64,000 bases of DNA from Mycobacterium shimoidei (GTDB taxonomy: Bacteria > Actinomycetota > Actinomycetes > Mycobacteriales > Mycobacteriaceae). This document shows, piece after piece, positions 54,152-63,879 of the stretch. Below the pieces are notes generated by a model. The model had not been told where the DNA came from and searched no databases. It saw nothing but the letters and a program-made list of their open reading frames with translations. The DNA is taken from assembly GCA_002101905.1 (NCBI GenBank), contig LQPU01000025.1:209595-273594 (forward strand), written 5' to 3'. Position 1 is the first letter of the stretch, and each line of letters begins with the position of its first letter. The translations under genes were made by a program, and so were the position numbers.

Positions 54152-55327
54152 ATGCCCAAGCCCGTCATCGTCAGCGCTGTCCGCACCGCAATCGGGACAT
54201 CGTTCAAAGGTTCACTGGTCAACACGCCCGCCGAGGTGCTGGCGACTACCGTGCTGACCGAAGCGGTCCGGCGATCGGGAGTTGAGCCGACCGCTGTCGA
54301 TGACGTGATTTTCGCCGAATCTCATTACGGTGGCGGTGATTTGGCGCGTTACGCCGCGGCAGCCTTGGACATGGCGTCGGTTCCCGGACAGGCTGTCAAC
54401 AGGCACTGCGCCGGCAGTCTCACCGCTGTGGCCAACGCCGCCGCCCAGATCGGCTCGGGCGTCGAGCGGGTGGTGGTCGGCGGCGGCGTGCAGTCGTTGT
54501 CCACCGGCCCGCTGATGAAATGGCGTGTCCCGGGCCAAGGCCTGGAATTCGAAGAGCCCTGGATGCCGCCGACCCACGTCGAAGCGCCCGACGCGCCGAC
54601 CCGCGACATGTCCATCACGGTGGGCTGGAACACCGCCCAAGCGGTGGGGATCACCCGCGAAGAGATGGACGCCTGGGCGCTGCGCTCGCATCAGCGGGCC
54701 ATCGCAGCGATCGACAGCGGTGTGTTCGCCGACGAGATCGTCCCGCTGAAAATCCAGGGACCCGACGGCGCCCTGCAGGAATTCAGCGTCGACGAACACC
54801 CTCGCCGCGACACCAGCATGGAGAAGCTGGCGTCGCTGAAGGTACTGCACCCCGAGATCGACGGGTTCTCGATCACCGCGGGCAACAGCTGCGGCGCCAA
54901 TGACGCTGCCGCCGCACTGACGCTGGTCGACGACGAGTACGCCCGATCGGCCGGCCTCGCCGCGCTGGGCACCGTCAAAACCTGGGCATCGGTGGGTGTA
55001 GAACCCCGCGACACCGGCCTGGGCGCGGTGCGGGTGATTGGCAAGGTGCTCGAGCGAGCGGGCCTGTTGCCCGGCGACGTCACGTTGTGGGAGATCAACG
55101 AAGCGTTTGCCTCGGTCCCGATCGCCGCCTGCCGTGAGTACGGGCTCGACGAGGAACGCGTCAATATTTACGGCAGCGGATGCAGTCTGGGCCACCCCAT
55201 CGCGGCCAGCGGGGCCAGGATGCTCACCACGCTGGTACATGAGTTGGGCCGCCGGGGCGGCGGCCTCGGTGTCGCGGCGATGTGTGCGGGCGGCGGCCAG
55301 GGCGGTGCCGTGGTCATCGAGGTCTGA
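54152..55327 (+). CDS. Thiolase (acetyl-CoA acetyltransferase family)
   Basis: A 391-residue thiolase from the ATG at 54152. The acyl-enzyme cysteine is Cys86 (VNRHCAGSL). The catalytic His lies in GCSLGHPIAASGARM and the second cysteine in AAMCAGGGQGG, with NEAFA completing the CoA site. It cleaves or forms 3-ketoacyl-CoA. It has no counterpart here in M. tuberculosis and is monocistronic, divergent from ggtA with a 54-nt gap. The residues CSLGHP (not CALGHP) hint at a divergent sterol-carrier-like or degradative thiolase subgroup. Confidence 0.93.
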   Translation: MPKPVIVSAVRTAIGTSFKGSLVNTPAEVLATTVLTEAVRRSGVEPTAVDDVIFAESHYGGGDLARYAAAALDMASVPGQAVNRHCAGSLTAVANAAAQIGSGVERVVVGGGVQSLSTGPLMKWRVPGQGLEFEEPWMPPTHVEAPDAPTRDMSITVGWNTAQAVGITREEMDAWALRSHQRAIAAIDSGVFADEIVPLKIQGPDGALQEFSVDEHPRRDTSMEKLASLKVLHPEIDGFSITAGNSCGANDAAAALTLVDDEYARSAGLAALGTVKTWASVGVEPRDTGLGAVRVIGKVLERAGLLPGDVTLWEINEAFASVPIAACREYGLDEERVNIYGSGCSLGHPIAASGARMLTTLVHELGRRGGGLGVAAMCAGGGQGGAVVIEV

Positions 55328-55345
55328 CCTTCACGGCGAGGCCTT

Positions 55346-55408
55346 CGCCGAGATCGACGGTAGCGCGCAAAAGACCGAGGAGCAGCCTCGATAGCGCCAA
55401 TCTCGGCG
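55346..55408. terminator. Nested inverted repeat at a convergent gene end
   Basis: CGCCGAGAT (55346-55354) pairs with ATCTCGGCG (55400-55408). Inside is a second hairpin CGAGG-N5-CCTCG (55376-55390). It fills the gap between the thiolase and the convergent esterase and may terminate both; no T-tract. Confidence 0.45.
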
Positions 55409-55420
55409 TACCCAGTGCGC

Positions 55421-56293
55421 TCAGGCCGTCAGCAGCGGCGCCATCCAGGTCAGTTCGGCCGGCAGCTGCGAGCTCCAGAACGACGCGTCGTGTCCGCCGG
55501 GCGAAAATCCACCGGCCGGGGGGTTGGGCAGCTGGGCCACGAACTGCTTCGTCGCGGCAAGGAACGGATCACCGGTGCCGCAATCCACCCGGATCGGGAT
55601 GGACGCCAGCGCGGGCATCCCGAAAACCGAGTTGGCCGACCAGTCGTCGGCGCCGTCGAATGCGCCCGGTGCGGTCGCCCCGGGGGAGAGCCACAGCGCG
55701 GGGCTCACGGCGCAGATCGCCGCGGTGCGTCCCGGCCCGAGCCGACCGCCCAGCAGTAGCGCGCCGTAGCCGCCCATCGACCAGCCCAAAAAAGCCACCC
55801 GGGAGGTGTCCAGGTTCTGGCTGTCCAGCATCGGGATGAGTTCGTTCAGCACCATCGCGCCCGAGTCTTCACCGGAAGCTCTTTTGTGCCAATAACTTCC
55901 GCCGCCATCGACAGCCACGACCGCGAACGGCGGCAGGCCGGCGTCGACCGCTTGGGCCAAACCTTGCTCGACGCCCCCGGCCATCACCGTGGCCGCATCG
56001 GATCCCTTGCCATGCAGTGCGATCACCGGCCGCAGTGGTTTGGTCTGCCCAGGCGGGCGGGCGATCGCCCAATTGGTGCGGACACCACCACGAGCAGCCG
56101 AAACGAACGAACCGGTCGCCATGGTCGGCGCCGCCGCGGAGGCCGGCTCCAACGGCACGTTCACCGGCGTCGCCGCCGAAGGCCGGACGGCCAGCAGCAT
56201 GTCCAACGCATAGCCGCCGACCGCTCCGGCGGCCGCGCCGGCGCCGAGGCGCAATACGGTGCGGCGGCTCAGATCTGGCATGCCGGCCATCAT
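55421..56293 (-). CDS. Exported esterase (Tat signal), Rv0774c homologue
   Basis: A 290-residue alpha/beta hydrolase with a twin-arginine signal LSRRTVLRLG near the N-terminus followed by a hydrophobic stretch AGAAAGAVGGYALDMLLA. Nucleophile Ser in GWSMGG, acid in GTGDPF, and His in GGHDASFW. Several ATGs (56293, 56290, 56281) are possible; the start at 56281 gives the most compact Tat signal. It equals M. tuberculosis Rv0774c. It is divergent from the TetR gene and convergent with the thiolase. A cell-surface lipase/esterase role is likely. Confidence 0.88.
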   Translation of the reverse strand: MMAGMPDLSRRTVLRLGAGAAAGAVGGYALDMLLAVRPSAATPVNVPLEPASAAAPTMATGSFVSAARGGVRTNWAIARPPGQTKPLRPVIALHGKGSDAATVMAGGVEQGLAQAVDAGLPPFAVVAVDGGGSYWHKRASGEDSGAMVLNELIPMLDSQNLDTSRVAFLGWSMGGYGALLLGGRLGPGRTAAICAVSPALWLSPGATAPGAFDGADDWSANSVFGMPALASIPIRVDCGTGDPFLAATKQFVAQLPNPPAGGFSPGGHDASFWSSQLPAELTWMAPLLTA

Positions 56294-56392
56294 AGGGGCC
56301 GGCCATAGCCGACATGCCGCGGCGATGTCATCGCGTAGTCGTTTGTCAGAAAAGGCAATACGGCACCGGCCTGGCTGGCAGCATGACTAAGC

Positions 56393-57013
56393 GTGACCGC
56401 AGCTGTCACTCCCAAGGGAGAACGTCGCCGGTACGCGCTGGTTAGCGCGGCCGCTGAGCTGCTGTGCGAAGGCGGCTTCGAGGCGGTGCGTCACCGGGCG
56501 GTGGCGCGTCGGGCGGGTCTGCCGCTGGCGTCGACTACCTATTACTTCTCCTGTCTCGACGACCTGATCGCCAGCGCGGTCGCGCACGTCGGGATGCTGG
56601 AGGTGGCGCAGTTGCGGGCCCGGGTCGCGACGTTGTCCCGACGCCGTCGGGGCCCCGAAACCACTGCCGACGTGCTGATCGACCTGCTGGTCGGCGACGA
56701 GGGCGGCACTCATCTGACCGAGCAGCTGATCTCGCGGTACGAGCGCTACATCGCCTGTGCCCGCTTGCCGGCACTGCGCGACATTCAGCGCCGTAACCTG
56801 CGTCAGCGTGCGGACGCGGTCTGCGAGGCCATCGAGCGGTCCGGACGCTCGGTGCGTCTGGAAATGGTGTCGGCGTTGATTTGCGCGATCGACGGCGCGG
56901 TGGTCTCGGCGCTGGTCGACGATCAGCAGAACCCGCGTGCGGCCGCCCGGGCGACGGTGATCGATATCATCGACGTGCTTGCGCCGTTCGACCAGCGGCC
57001 GGTAGAGATCTGA
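56393..57013 (+). CDS. TetR-family regulator, Rv0775 homologue
   Basis: A 206-residue regulator from the GTG at 56393. Helix-turn-helix AVRHRAVARRAGLPLASTTYYF-like (residues about 30-50) and a helical ligand domain; C-terminus contains AATVIDIIDVL-type helix. Corresponds to M. tuberculosis Rv0775. It diverges from the esterase gene (99-nt gap) and is 29 nt upstream of the APC permease, so it may control either. I saw no strong palindrome in the gap. Confidence 0.87.
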   Translation: MTAAVTPKGERRRYALVSAAAELLCEGGFEAVRHRAVARRAGLPLASTTYYFSCLDDLIASAVAHVGMLEVAQLRARVATLSRRRRGPETTADVLIDLLVGDEGGTHLTEQLISRYERYIACARLPALRDIQRRNLRQRADAVCEAIERSGRSVRLEMVSALICAIDGAVVSALVDDQQNPRAAARATVIDIIDVLAPFDQRPVEI

Positions 57014-57042
57014 CCGCCCGGCGGTCGCGTTAGTAGGGCAGC

Positions 57043-58470
57043 ATGAACGGGACCGAGGCGATCGCGCATCAGCCGCAGCTGCACCGGGTGATGGGCCCGG
57101 GCCTGCTGTTGTTCTTCATCCTCGGCGACATCTTGGGCACCGGCGTCTACGCCCTCATCGGCGATGTCGCAGCCGAAGTCGGTGGCGCAGCCTGGGCCGC
57201 ATTTCTGTTGGCTTTCCTGGTCGCGGGTGTGACGGCGTTGAGCTACCTGGAACTGGTGACCAAGTATCCGCGGGCGGCCGGGGCGGCGCTGTACGCGCAA
57301 AAGGCGTTCGGCAGACCGTTCGTCACGTTCCTGGTGGCGTTTGTGGTGATGTGTGCCGGCATCACGTCCGCAGCAACCGCGTCGCGTTTCTTTGCGGCGA
57401 ACTTCGTTGTTGCATTCCACTTCAATTGGGGTACAGGCGGTGTCGCCGTCATCGCGCTGCTGTTCATGGCGGCGCTGGCCGCGGTGAACCTGCGCGGCGT
57501 GGGAGGAAGCGTCAAGCTCAACGTCGTGTTGTCCGTCATCGAGATCATCGGGTTGGCTTTGGTGATCCTGGCCGGGTTGTGGGCCTTTTTCCGCAGCGCC
57601 GATGTCGACTACACGCGGGCGGTCGCGTTCGACACCGCGGCCGACAAGAACGTTTTCGTCGCCGTCACCACCGCGACGTCGCTGGCCTTTTTCGCCATGA
57701 CGGGTTTCGAGGATTCGGTGAACATGGCCGAGGAGACCAAAGACCCGGTTCGGGTGTTTCCCAAGGTGCTACTGGCGGCGCTGAGCATCGCGGGTGTCGT
57801 CTACATGTTGGTGGCGATCGTCTCGGTGGCGGTGGTACCGGTCGGTCCGCTGAAGGTCAGCGACACCCCGCTGATCGACGTGGTCAGGATCGCGGCGCCG
57901 GGCTTGCCGATCAAGGACATCCTGCCGTTCATCTCGATGGTCGCGGTGTCCAACACCGCGCTGATCAGCATGCTGATGGCCAGTCGGCTGCTCTACGGGA
58001 TGTCTCGTGAGCGGGTGTTGCCACAAGCATTGGGCGCGGTGAGTCCGATCCGCCGGTCGCCGTGGGTGGCCACGTTGTTCGCCACGGCGATCGCGTTCGT
58101 GCTGATCCTTTACGTCACGAGCTTCGCCAATACCGAAGCCATCGAGATCCTGGGTGGCACCACGTCGCTGCTGCTACTGGCCGTGTTCACGCTGGTCAAC
58201 GTCGCCGTCCTGGTGCTTCGGCGCGACGTGCGGGATCAGCGGCACTTCCGCACCCCCACCCCGCTACCGGTCATCGGATGTGTGGCCTGCATGTATCTGG
58301 TAACACCGCTGTCCGGTCGGCCCGGCCAGCAATATCTGCTGGCCGGGGTCTTGGTGGTGGCCGGCGTCATGCTGTCGGTGCTGACCCTGGCGGTCAAGCG
58401 CTGGCACGGAAACCGGGAGGCCGTCATCGTCGACGCCGCGAGGCTCAGCGCTGAACCGGAGCTCAGTTAG
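57043..58470 (+). CDS. APC-family amino-acid/polyamine permease
   Basis: A 475-residue permease with about 12 hydrophobic helices. The first unwound helix shows GPGLLLFFILGDILGTGVYAL, matching the APC substrate loop; TM6 region has FFAMTGFEDSVNMAEET. Probably takes up an amino acid or polyamine by proton symport. It starts 29 nt after the TetR gene and its stop overlaps the convergent DUF429 gene by 4 nt. No similar gene lies here in M. tuberculosis, so it is an addition. Confidence 0.9.
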   Translation: MNGTEAIAHQPQLHRVMGPGLLLFFILGDILGTGVYALIGDVAAEVGGAAWAAFLLAFLVAGVTALSYLELVTKYPRAAGAALYAQKAFGRPFVTFLVAFVVMCAGITSAATASRFFAANFVVAFHFNWGTGGVAVIALLFMAALAAVNLRGVGGSVKLNVVLSVIEIIGLALVILAGLWAFFRSADVDYTRAVAFDTAADKNVFVAVTTATSLAFFAMTGFEDSVNMAEETKDPVRVFPKVLLAALSIAGVVYMLVAIVSVAVVPVGPLKVSDTPLIDVVRIAAPGLPIKDILPFISMVAVSNTALISMLMASRLLYGMSRERVLPQALGAVSPIRRSPWVATLFATAIAFVLILYVTSFANTEAIEILGGTTSLLLLAVFTLVNVAVLVLRRDVRDQRHFRTPTPLPVIGCVACMYLVTPLSGRPGQQYLLAGVLVVAGVMLSVLTLAVKRWHGNREAVIVDAARLSAEPELS

Positions 58471-59327
58471 CTGTCGAGTTGTTGGCGGATCGCGCTCAGT
58501 TCCAGCTGTGCCTGCGCAAGCAGCCCAGCGACGTGGGAGACCCGCTCACGTAGGTCGTCGACGTCGGGTTGCGGCCCCACCCGCCGCCGAGAATCAGGCG
58601 CCACACCCGGTGGCAGCGCCGGAGTGACGATGTAGCCGGTCGCGAAGTCGCCGTAGACCGTCACGTCGTCCGGCCGGTGATACCAGTACAGCGCGACGTA
58701 CGCACACAGCACGGCGTCGACCGGATCCTCGTCTCTGTCGAGCTGGGCCGGCCGGGTCGCGGCGGCTACCCGCTTGCGCAGCTCCACCCAGGACACGTTG
58801 TGGTTCACCCGCAGCCGCGGGGTGGCCTTGTCGAGCCCTTCGATCAGCGTCATCAACTGCAGCAGCGCGCGTTGACGGTCTGCGAAAGGACCCTTCTTGT
58901 ACTTCAGGCTCTTCGACAACCGGAACAATGCGACGGTCGCCGGATGTGGATACACCTCGATCGCTCGGCGTGTCGCGCTGGAGGCCGGATCGATGTCCAA
59001 AGCGAGCGCCTCGGCCAGCCGGGCGGCGCGCGGACCGTGCGCGAATTCGGTTTTTTTGAGGTTGGCCGGGTGCGTGCCCGCCTCGAACCGCTGGAAATCG
59101 CGGTTGAGTGCAGTCTCGCACGGCCGGTAACCCGTCGGGTTGTTCACGATCAGCGGTGCATCGATGGCCATCCAGCAGTGGTCGCCGGCATACGGCGCCA
59201 CCGCGTCGGCGATGCTTGCGTCGTCGCGAGCGGTTCCGACGTGCAGCAGCCGGCCCTCGACATCGACGGCCGCGACGCCGCTCTGATTGATTTCGCCCCA
59301 CGCAAGGTCCACACCGACGAAGTGCAT
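58467..59327 (-). CDS. DUF429 protein, Rv0776c homologue
   Basis: A 286-residue protein from the ATG at 59327, starting MHFVGVDLAWGE, the typical RNase-H-like first strand of DUF429. It contains DHCWMAIDAPLIV (second acidic strand) and DRDEDPVDAVLCAYVALYW with acidic residues. These resemble nuclease-like metal sites, but no activity is known. A coiled C-terminal helix follows (VDDLRERVSHVAGLLAQAQL). It matches M. tuberculosis Rv0776c and diverges from purB (40 nt between starts). Confidence 0.85.
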   Translation of the reverse strand: MHFVGVDLAWGEINQSGVAAVDVEGRLLHVGTARDDASIADAVAPYAGDHCWMAIDAPLIVNNPTGYRPCETALNRDFQRFEAGTHPANLKKTEFAHGPRAARLAEALALDIDPASSATRRAIEVYPHPATVALFRLSKSLKYKKGPFADRQRALLQLMTLIEGLDKATPRLRVNHNVSWVELRKRVAAATRPAQLDRDEDPVDAVLCAYVALYWYHRPDDVTVYGDFATGYIVTPALPPGVAPDSRRRVGPQPDVDDLRERVSHVAGLLAQAQLELSAIRQQLDS

Positions 59328-59367
59328 TCGCCCAGCCTGCCGCATTACACCCTTAAGCTGTGAGATT

Positions 59368-60783
59368 GTGAGCATCCCGAACGTGCTGGCGAGCCGTTAT
59401 GCCAGCGCCGAGATGGTGTCGATCTGGTCTCCGGAGGCCAAGGTTGTCGCCGAGCGGCGATTGTGGCTGGCGGTGCTGCGGGCGCAGGCAGAGCTGGGTG
59501 TCGAGGTAGCGCCGGCGGCGCTGGCCGATTACGAGCGGGTGCTCGAAGACGTCGACCTCGCCTCGATCGCCGCCAGGGAGCGCGCGCTTCGCCACGACGT
59601 CAAGGCCCGCATCGAGGAGTTCAATGCGCTGGCCGGCCACCAACACGTGCACAAGGGGATGACCAGTCGCGACCTCACCGAGAACGTCGAGCAACTGCAG
59701 ATCCGCCGGTCGCTGGAGCTGGTGTTCTCCCACGGGGTGGCGGTGGCGGCCCGGTTGGGTGAGCGGGCGGTGACCTACCGCGACCTGGTCATGACCGGGC
59801 GCAGCCACAACGTCGCCGCACAGGCCACCACCTTGGGGAAGCGGTTCGCATCGGCCGCACAGGAGACGCTGCTGGCGCTGAACCGGCTGCGGGAGCTGAT
59901 CGACCGTTACCCGCTGCGCGGGATCAAGGGCCCGATGGGAACCGCGCAAGACATCCTCGACCTGCTCGGCGGCGACCCGGCCAAGTTGGCCGCGCTGGAA
60001 CAGCGCGTCGCGGACTTTCTCGGCTTTCACACGGTGCTGACCAGTGTCGGGCAGGTCTACCCGCGGTCGCTGGACCACGACGTGGTTTCCGCGCTGGTGC
60101 AGTTGGGCGCCGGGCCGTCGTCGCTGGCGCACACCATCCGGCTGATGGCCGGCCACGATCTGGTCACCGAGGGCTTCGCGCCCGGGCAGGTCGGCTCGTC
60201 GGCGATGCCGCACAAGATGAACACCCGCAGCTGCGAACGGGTCAACGGCTTGCAGGTGGTGCTGCGCGGCTATGCGTCGATGGCAGCCGAACTGGCCGGC
60301 GCCCAGTGGAACGAGGGCGACGTGTTCTGCTCGGTGGTGCGGCGGGTGGCGTTGCCGGACGCGTTCTTCGCCATCGACGGGCAGATCGAGACGTTTTTGA
60401 CGGTGCTCGACGAATTCGGGGCCTACCCGGCGGTGATTCAGCGTGAGCTGGACCGCTACCTGCCGTTCTTGGCCACAACCAAGGTGTTGATGGCCGCGGT
60501 GCGCGCCGGGATGGGCCGCGAAGCCGCCCACGAGGTGATCAAAGAGCACGCCGTGGCGGCTGCGCTGGCGATGCGGGAAGGCGCCGAGCCGGATCTGCGC
60601 GAGCGGCTGGCCGCCGACCCCCGGCTGCCGCTGGACCGGGCCGCGGTGGACGCGGCGCTGGACGACAAGCAGACGTTCGTCGGCGCCGCCGGCGACCAGG
60701 TCGACGCGGTGGCCGCGGACGTGGACGCGTTGGTCGCCCGCTACCCCGACGCGGCCAAATACACCCCGGGAGCGATCCTATGA
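59368..60783 (+). CDS. purB: Adenylosuccinate lyase PurB
   Basis: A 471-residue fumarase/aspartase-superfamily enzyme from the GTG at 59368. It splits SAICAR and adenylosuccinate in purine synthesis. The signature [10 protein letters not shown] is present, with [10 protein letters not shown] and GRSHNVAAQ active-site segments. The size equals M. tuberculosis Rv0777 (472). It overlaps cyp126 by 4 nt (ATGA), so purine synthesis and this P450 are translationally coupled, as in M. tuberculosis. Confidence 0.97.
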   Translation: MSIPNVLASRYASAEMVSIWSPEAKVVAERRLWLAVLRAQAELGVEVAPAALADYERVLEDVDLASIAARERALRHDVKARIEEFNALAGHQHVHKGMTSRDLTENVEQLQIRRSLELVFSHGVAVAARLGERAVTYRDLVMTGRSHNVAAQATTLGKRFASAAQETLLALNRLRELIDRYPLRGIKGPMGTAQDILDLLGGDPAKLAALEQRVADFLGFHTVLTSVGQVYPRSLDHDVVSALVQLGAGPSSLAHTIRLMAGHDLVTEGFAPGQVGSSAMPHKMNTRSCERVNGLQVVLRGYASMAAELAGAQWNEGDVFCSVVRRVALPDAFFAIDGQIETFLTVLDEFGAYPAVIQRELDRYLPFLATTKVLMAAVRAGMGREAAHEVIKEHAVAAALAMREGAEPDLRERLAADPRLPLDRAAVDAALDDKQTFVGAAGDQVDAVAADVDALVARYPDAAKYTPGAIL

Positions 60784-62027
60784 CTCTCGCGCGCGCCCTC
60801 TCGGAGATCGACTTCACCGACCTGGACAACTTCGCGCACGGGTTCCCACATGAGTTGTTCGCCATCCATCGGCGCGAGGCTCCGGTGTTCTGGCACAAAC
60901 CCACCGAGCACACCCCCGACGGCGAAGGCTTCTGGTCGGTGGCGACGTACGAGGAAACCCTTGCGGTGCTGCGTGATCCGAAGACCTACTCGTCGGTGAC
61001 CGGCGGACAACGCCCCTTCGGGGGCACCGTGTTGCAGGATCTGGCCATTGCCGGTCAGGTGCTCAACATGATGGACGACCCGCGGCATTCGCAAATCCGG
61101 CGACTTGTCAGCTCGGGGCTTACGCCGCGGATGATCCGCCGCGTCGAGGACGATCTGCGGGCCCGGGCCCGCCGGCTGCTGGACGCCGTGGTGCCCGGCG
61201 AGCCGTTCGACTTTTTGGTCGACGTGGCCGCGGAGCTGCCGATGCAGATGATCTGCATCCTGCTGGGAGTGCCTGAATCCGAACGGCATTGGCTGTTCGA
61301 GGCCATCGAGCCGCAGTTCGACTTCGGCGGCTCCCGCAAGGCGTCCCTGTCCTCGCTCTCGGTCGAGGAGGCCGGGTCGCGTATGTATGCCTACGGGCAG
61401 GAGCTGATCGCGTCGAAGCGCGCCGAGCCGACCGACGACATGCTGTCGCTCGTCGCCAATGCGACGTTGGACGACGCCGACGCACCGGCTCTCTCCGACC
61501 TCGAGCTGTACCTGTTTTTCAGCCTGCTGTTCAGCGCCGGCGCCGAGACGACGCGTAACGCGGTCGGCGGTGGGCTGCTGGCGCTCGCCGAACACCCGGA
61601 CCAATTGCAGGCGCTGCGTTCCGATTTCGAGCTGCTGCCCACCGCGGTAGAGGAGATCGTGCGGTGGACGTCACCATCGCCGTCCAAGCGGCGCACCGCA
61701 ACCTGCGACGTCACCCTCGGTGGACAGACGATCCGGGCGGGCCAGAAGGTCCAGATCTGGGAGGGTTCGGCAAACCGCGACGCCGACGTGTTCGAGAACG
61801 GCGACGAATTCGACATCACTCGTAAACCCAATCCGCACTTGGGCTTCGGGCAGGGCATTCACTACTGCCTGGGCGCCAATCTGGCCCGCCTCGAACTGCG
61901 GGTGCTCTACGAGGAGCTGCTGTCCCGGTTCAGCGGTGTGCGAGTCGTTCAGCCCGTCGAGTGGACTCGCAGCAACCGGCACACCGGTATTCGCCATCTG
62001 GTGGTGGAGCTGTACGGGGCGGAGTGA
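60780..62027 (+). CDS. cyp126: Cytochrome P450 CYP126
   Basis: A 415-residue P450. The heme loop [10 protein letters not shown] has Cys363; the I-helix has [11 protein letters not shown]. It corresponds to M. tuberculosis Rv0778 CYP126. It overlaps purB and the transporter gene by 4 nt each. The substrate of CYP126 is uncertain; azole and fragment binders are known but the physiological role is not. Its location between purB and a transporter suggests a purine-pathway-linked or small-molecule substrate. Confidence 0.95.
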   Translation: MTLARALSEIDFTDLDNFAHGFPHELFAIHRREAPVFWHKPTEHTPDGEGFWSVATYEETLAVLRDPKTYSSVTGGQRPFGGTVLQDLAIAGQVLNMMDDPRHSQIRRLVSSGLTPRMIRRVEDDLRARARRLLDAVVPGEPFDFLVDVAAELPMQMICILLGVPESERHWLFEAIEPQFDFGGSRKASLSSLSVEEAGSRMYAYGQELIASKRAEPTDDMLSLVANATLDDADAPALSDLELYLFFSLLFSAGAETTRNAVGGGLLALAEHPDQLQALRSDFELLPTAVEEIVRWTSPSPSKRRTATCDVTLGGQTIRAGQKVQIWEGSANRDADVFENGDEFDITRKPNPHLGFGQGIHYCLGANLARLELRVLYEELLSRFSGVRVVQPVEWTRSNRHTGIRHLVVELYGAE

Positions 62028-62980
62028 AAGTCCAGCCGGACGTCTTCTCGGCGGTGATGGCAACCGGGATCTTGTCCATCGCCGCACGCAACCATCACTA
62101 CCCGTGGCTCAGCGGAGCGCTGGGCATCCTCGCCTCGCTTGCCCTGCTCGTTCTGGTGGCGGTGGTCGTCGTCGGCAATCGCCGAATCGCACGGTGGGAC
62201 ATGCGGGACTCCGACGTGACGCTGCGGTTGTTCACGTTCGTCGCCGGGTGCGCAGTGCTGGACTCCCGGCTGATGTCCCACCCGATCGTGGTCCGGGTAC
62301 TCGGCGGGATCGCGTGTGCGTCCTGGCTGGCGTTGACGGTGCTCACCGTTGGCAACATGGCGGGTCAGCGGTGGGCGGCGCTGCGGGACCGCGCCCACGG
62401 CGCTTGGGAGCTGGCCAGCGTCGGCACCTCCGGTCTGGCGATCCTGGCCGCGCACGCTGCCGAGCACACCAACGACCGCTGGTGGCTGTGGGTGGCCATG
62501 CCGATCTGGGTAGCGGCGCTTGCCGTCTACGGCCTGATGACCTGGCTGATCCTGTGGCGCGCGGTGGCCGAAAGGCAGGACCGCGACGGGTTCGAGCCCG
62601 ACACCTGGATTCTGATGGGAGGGCTGGCCATCGCGACCTTGGCCGGTGACCACATTCACCAGCTGGCCACCGGGCCGCTGGCCGACGGGGTGCGCACCTT
62701 CACCGTCGTCACGTGGGCGTTGGCCACGGCGTGGATACCGCCGCTGGTCTACTTCGGTCTGCACCGCATCAACCGGCGACCGGAGGTGTTGGCGCTCACC
62801 GGGGCATGGTGGACGCTGGTGTTTCCGTTGGGGATGTACTCGGTGGCCACCGACGCCATGACCGCCGAGCTGCACCTGCAGTCGATGCAGACGGTTTCGC
62901 TGGTGTTCTTCTGGACCGCGTTGGCGGCGTGGCTGATTGTGGTAGTCGCCGGGCTGCTACGAATGCGACGCCGTTTTTAA
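62024..62980 (+). CDS. TDT-family membrane transporter (tellurite/C4-dicarboxylate type)
   Basis: A 318-residue membrane protein from the GTG at 62024, which overlaps the cyp126 stop (GTGA). About ten helices. The N-terminal [17 protein letters not shown] is a TDT-family motif (TehA/Mae1/SLAC1-like). These are anion or malate channels/transporters. Coupling to purB and cyp126 implies co-regulation; fumarate released by PurB is a conceivable but unproven cargo. The gene is followed by an 11-bp tandem repeat (62992-63013). Confidence 0.82.
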   Translation: MKVQPDVFSAVMATGILSIAARNHHYPWLSGALGILASLALLVLVAVVVVGNRRIARWDMRDSDVTLRLFTFVAGCAVLDSRLMSHPIVVRVLGGIACASWLALTVLTVGNMAGQRWAALRDRAHGAWELASVGTSGLAILAAHAAEHTNDRWWLWVAMPIWVAALAVYGLMTWLILWRAVAERQDRDGFEPDTWILMGGLAIATLAGDHIHQLATGPLADGVRTFTVVTWALATAWIPPLVYFGLHRINRRPEVLALTGAWWTLVFPLGMYSVATDAMTAELHLQSMQTVSLVFFWTALAAWLIVVVAGLLRMRRRF

Positions 62981-62991
62981 ACCGCTCTCAT

Positions 62992-63013
62992 CGGGATCTC
63001 GCCGGGATCTCGC
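62992..63013. repeat. Two tandem copies of an 11-bp unit
   Basis: CGGGATCTCGC occurs twice directly adjacent in the 38-nt gap between the TDT transporter and the convergent TetR gene. No function is apparent; strand-slippage duplication is likely. Confidence 0.7.
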
Positions 63014-63018
63014 CGAAA

Positions 63019-63726
63019 TCAAGGCGTTTGGGATGGAGCGGCTATGGGCTGGTGAGGGTCAAGGTGGATCCCGCCGGACTGCAGTGTTTTGTCCAGCAGC
63101 GCCCACATCCATTCGGCGATTTGTGCGGCGAATTCGGCGAGGGGCAGGGGCGCGGGGTTGTTGAGCCAGTGGGTGGCGGCCGATTCGACGAAGCCGATGA
63201 CCCCGAAGCTCAGTGTCTCGACTGGGGATTCGTCCAATCCGACTGCCTTGAAATATGCCTCGAGTGTGCGCGTTACGTTGGTGGCGACAGCGTTGTTGAC
63301 TTCTCGGATGGCGGCGACGCCGTTGTCGTCATCGCTGAGCGAGTGGCGGGTCAGGTACTCGTACAGGTTTGGATGGTCGACGCGCCACTGTAGATGCCTC
63401 GACACGGCGTGGGTGATCATGTCGATCGGGCGTCCGGTCGGATTCCACACGGGTCTCTGCGCGGCGATCAGCATTTCGCTTGCTCGCCGCGCGATGCTGT
63501 GGTGCAGGTCAGCGGCGCCGTCGAAGTACCGATACAGCTTGGTGCGGGTCACCCCCACGTAGCCGGCGACCTGCTCGGTCGACGTCTGCGGGCCGTAGCG
63601 GGCGATTGCTTGTAGGGCCGCCTCCACGAACTCGGCGCGACGCCTTTCCCGCTGACCCGACCACCGGGCCGCTCGCCCGTCAACGGACCTGGACGTGGCC
63701 GCGCCGGCCGACTCGCTCCCACTCAT
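63019..63726 (-). CDS. TetR-family regulator
   Basis: A 235-residue regulator. Helix-turn-helix TSTEQVAGYVGVTRTKLYRYFDGAADLH (about residues 48-75), preceded by a basic Arg-rich arm (RAARWSGQRERRRAEF). The C-terminal domain has SFGVIGFVESAATHWL. Divergent from the gene starting at 63880, with a palindrome in the 153-nt gap. Target unknown, but self-control and control of that gene are likely. Confidence 0.87.
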   Translation of the reverse strand: MSGSESAGAATSRSVDGRAARWSGQRERRRAEFVEAALQAIARYGPQTSTEQVAGYVGVTRTKLYRYFDGAADLHHSIARRASEMLIAAQRPVWNPTGRPIDMITHAVSRHLQWRVDHPNLYEYLTRHSLSDDDNGVAAIREVNNAVATNVTRTLEAYFKAVGLDESPVETLSFGVIGFVESAATHWLNNPAPLPLAEFAAQIAEWMWALLDKTLQSGGIHLDPHQPIAAPSQTP

Positions 63727-63761
63727 GCTTTACACGGTACGCCATGTCCCGCTAACATATG

Positions 63762-63780
63762 CCGGTACACGACGTACCGG
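63762..63780. promoter_or_regulatory. TetR operator candidate in divergent region
   Basis: CCGGTAC (63762-63768) and GTACCGG (63774-63780) are perfect inverted half-sites around ACGAC. A further half-site CGGTAC lies at 63735-63740. It is 36 nt upstream of the TetR start. Confidence 0.6.
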
Positions 63781-63879
63781 TAACCCTAGTTTTGGTATCA
63801 GGATGCGGCGCTCTTCGCTGTCGCGTCCTCGGAGGGTGGTCGCGTTTCTCGGCATCGATAAAGCAGATTGGAGCTTTCC

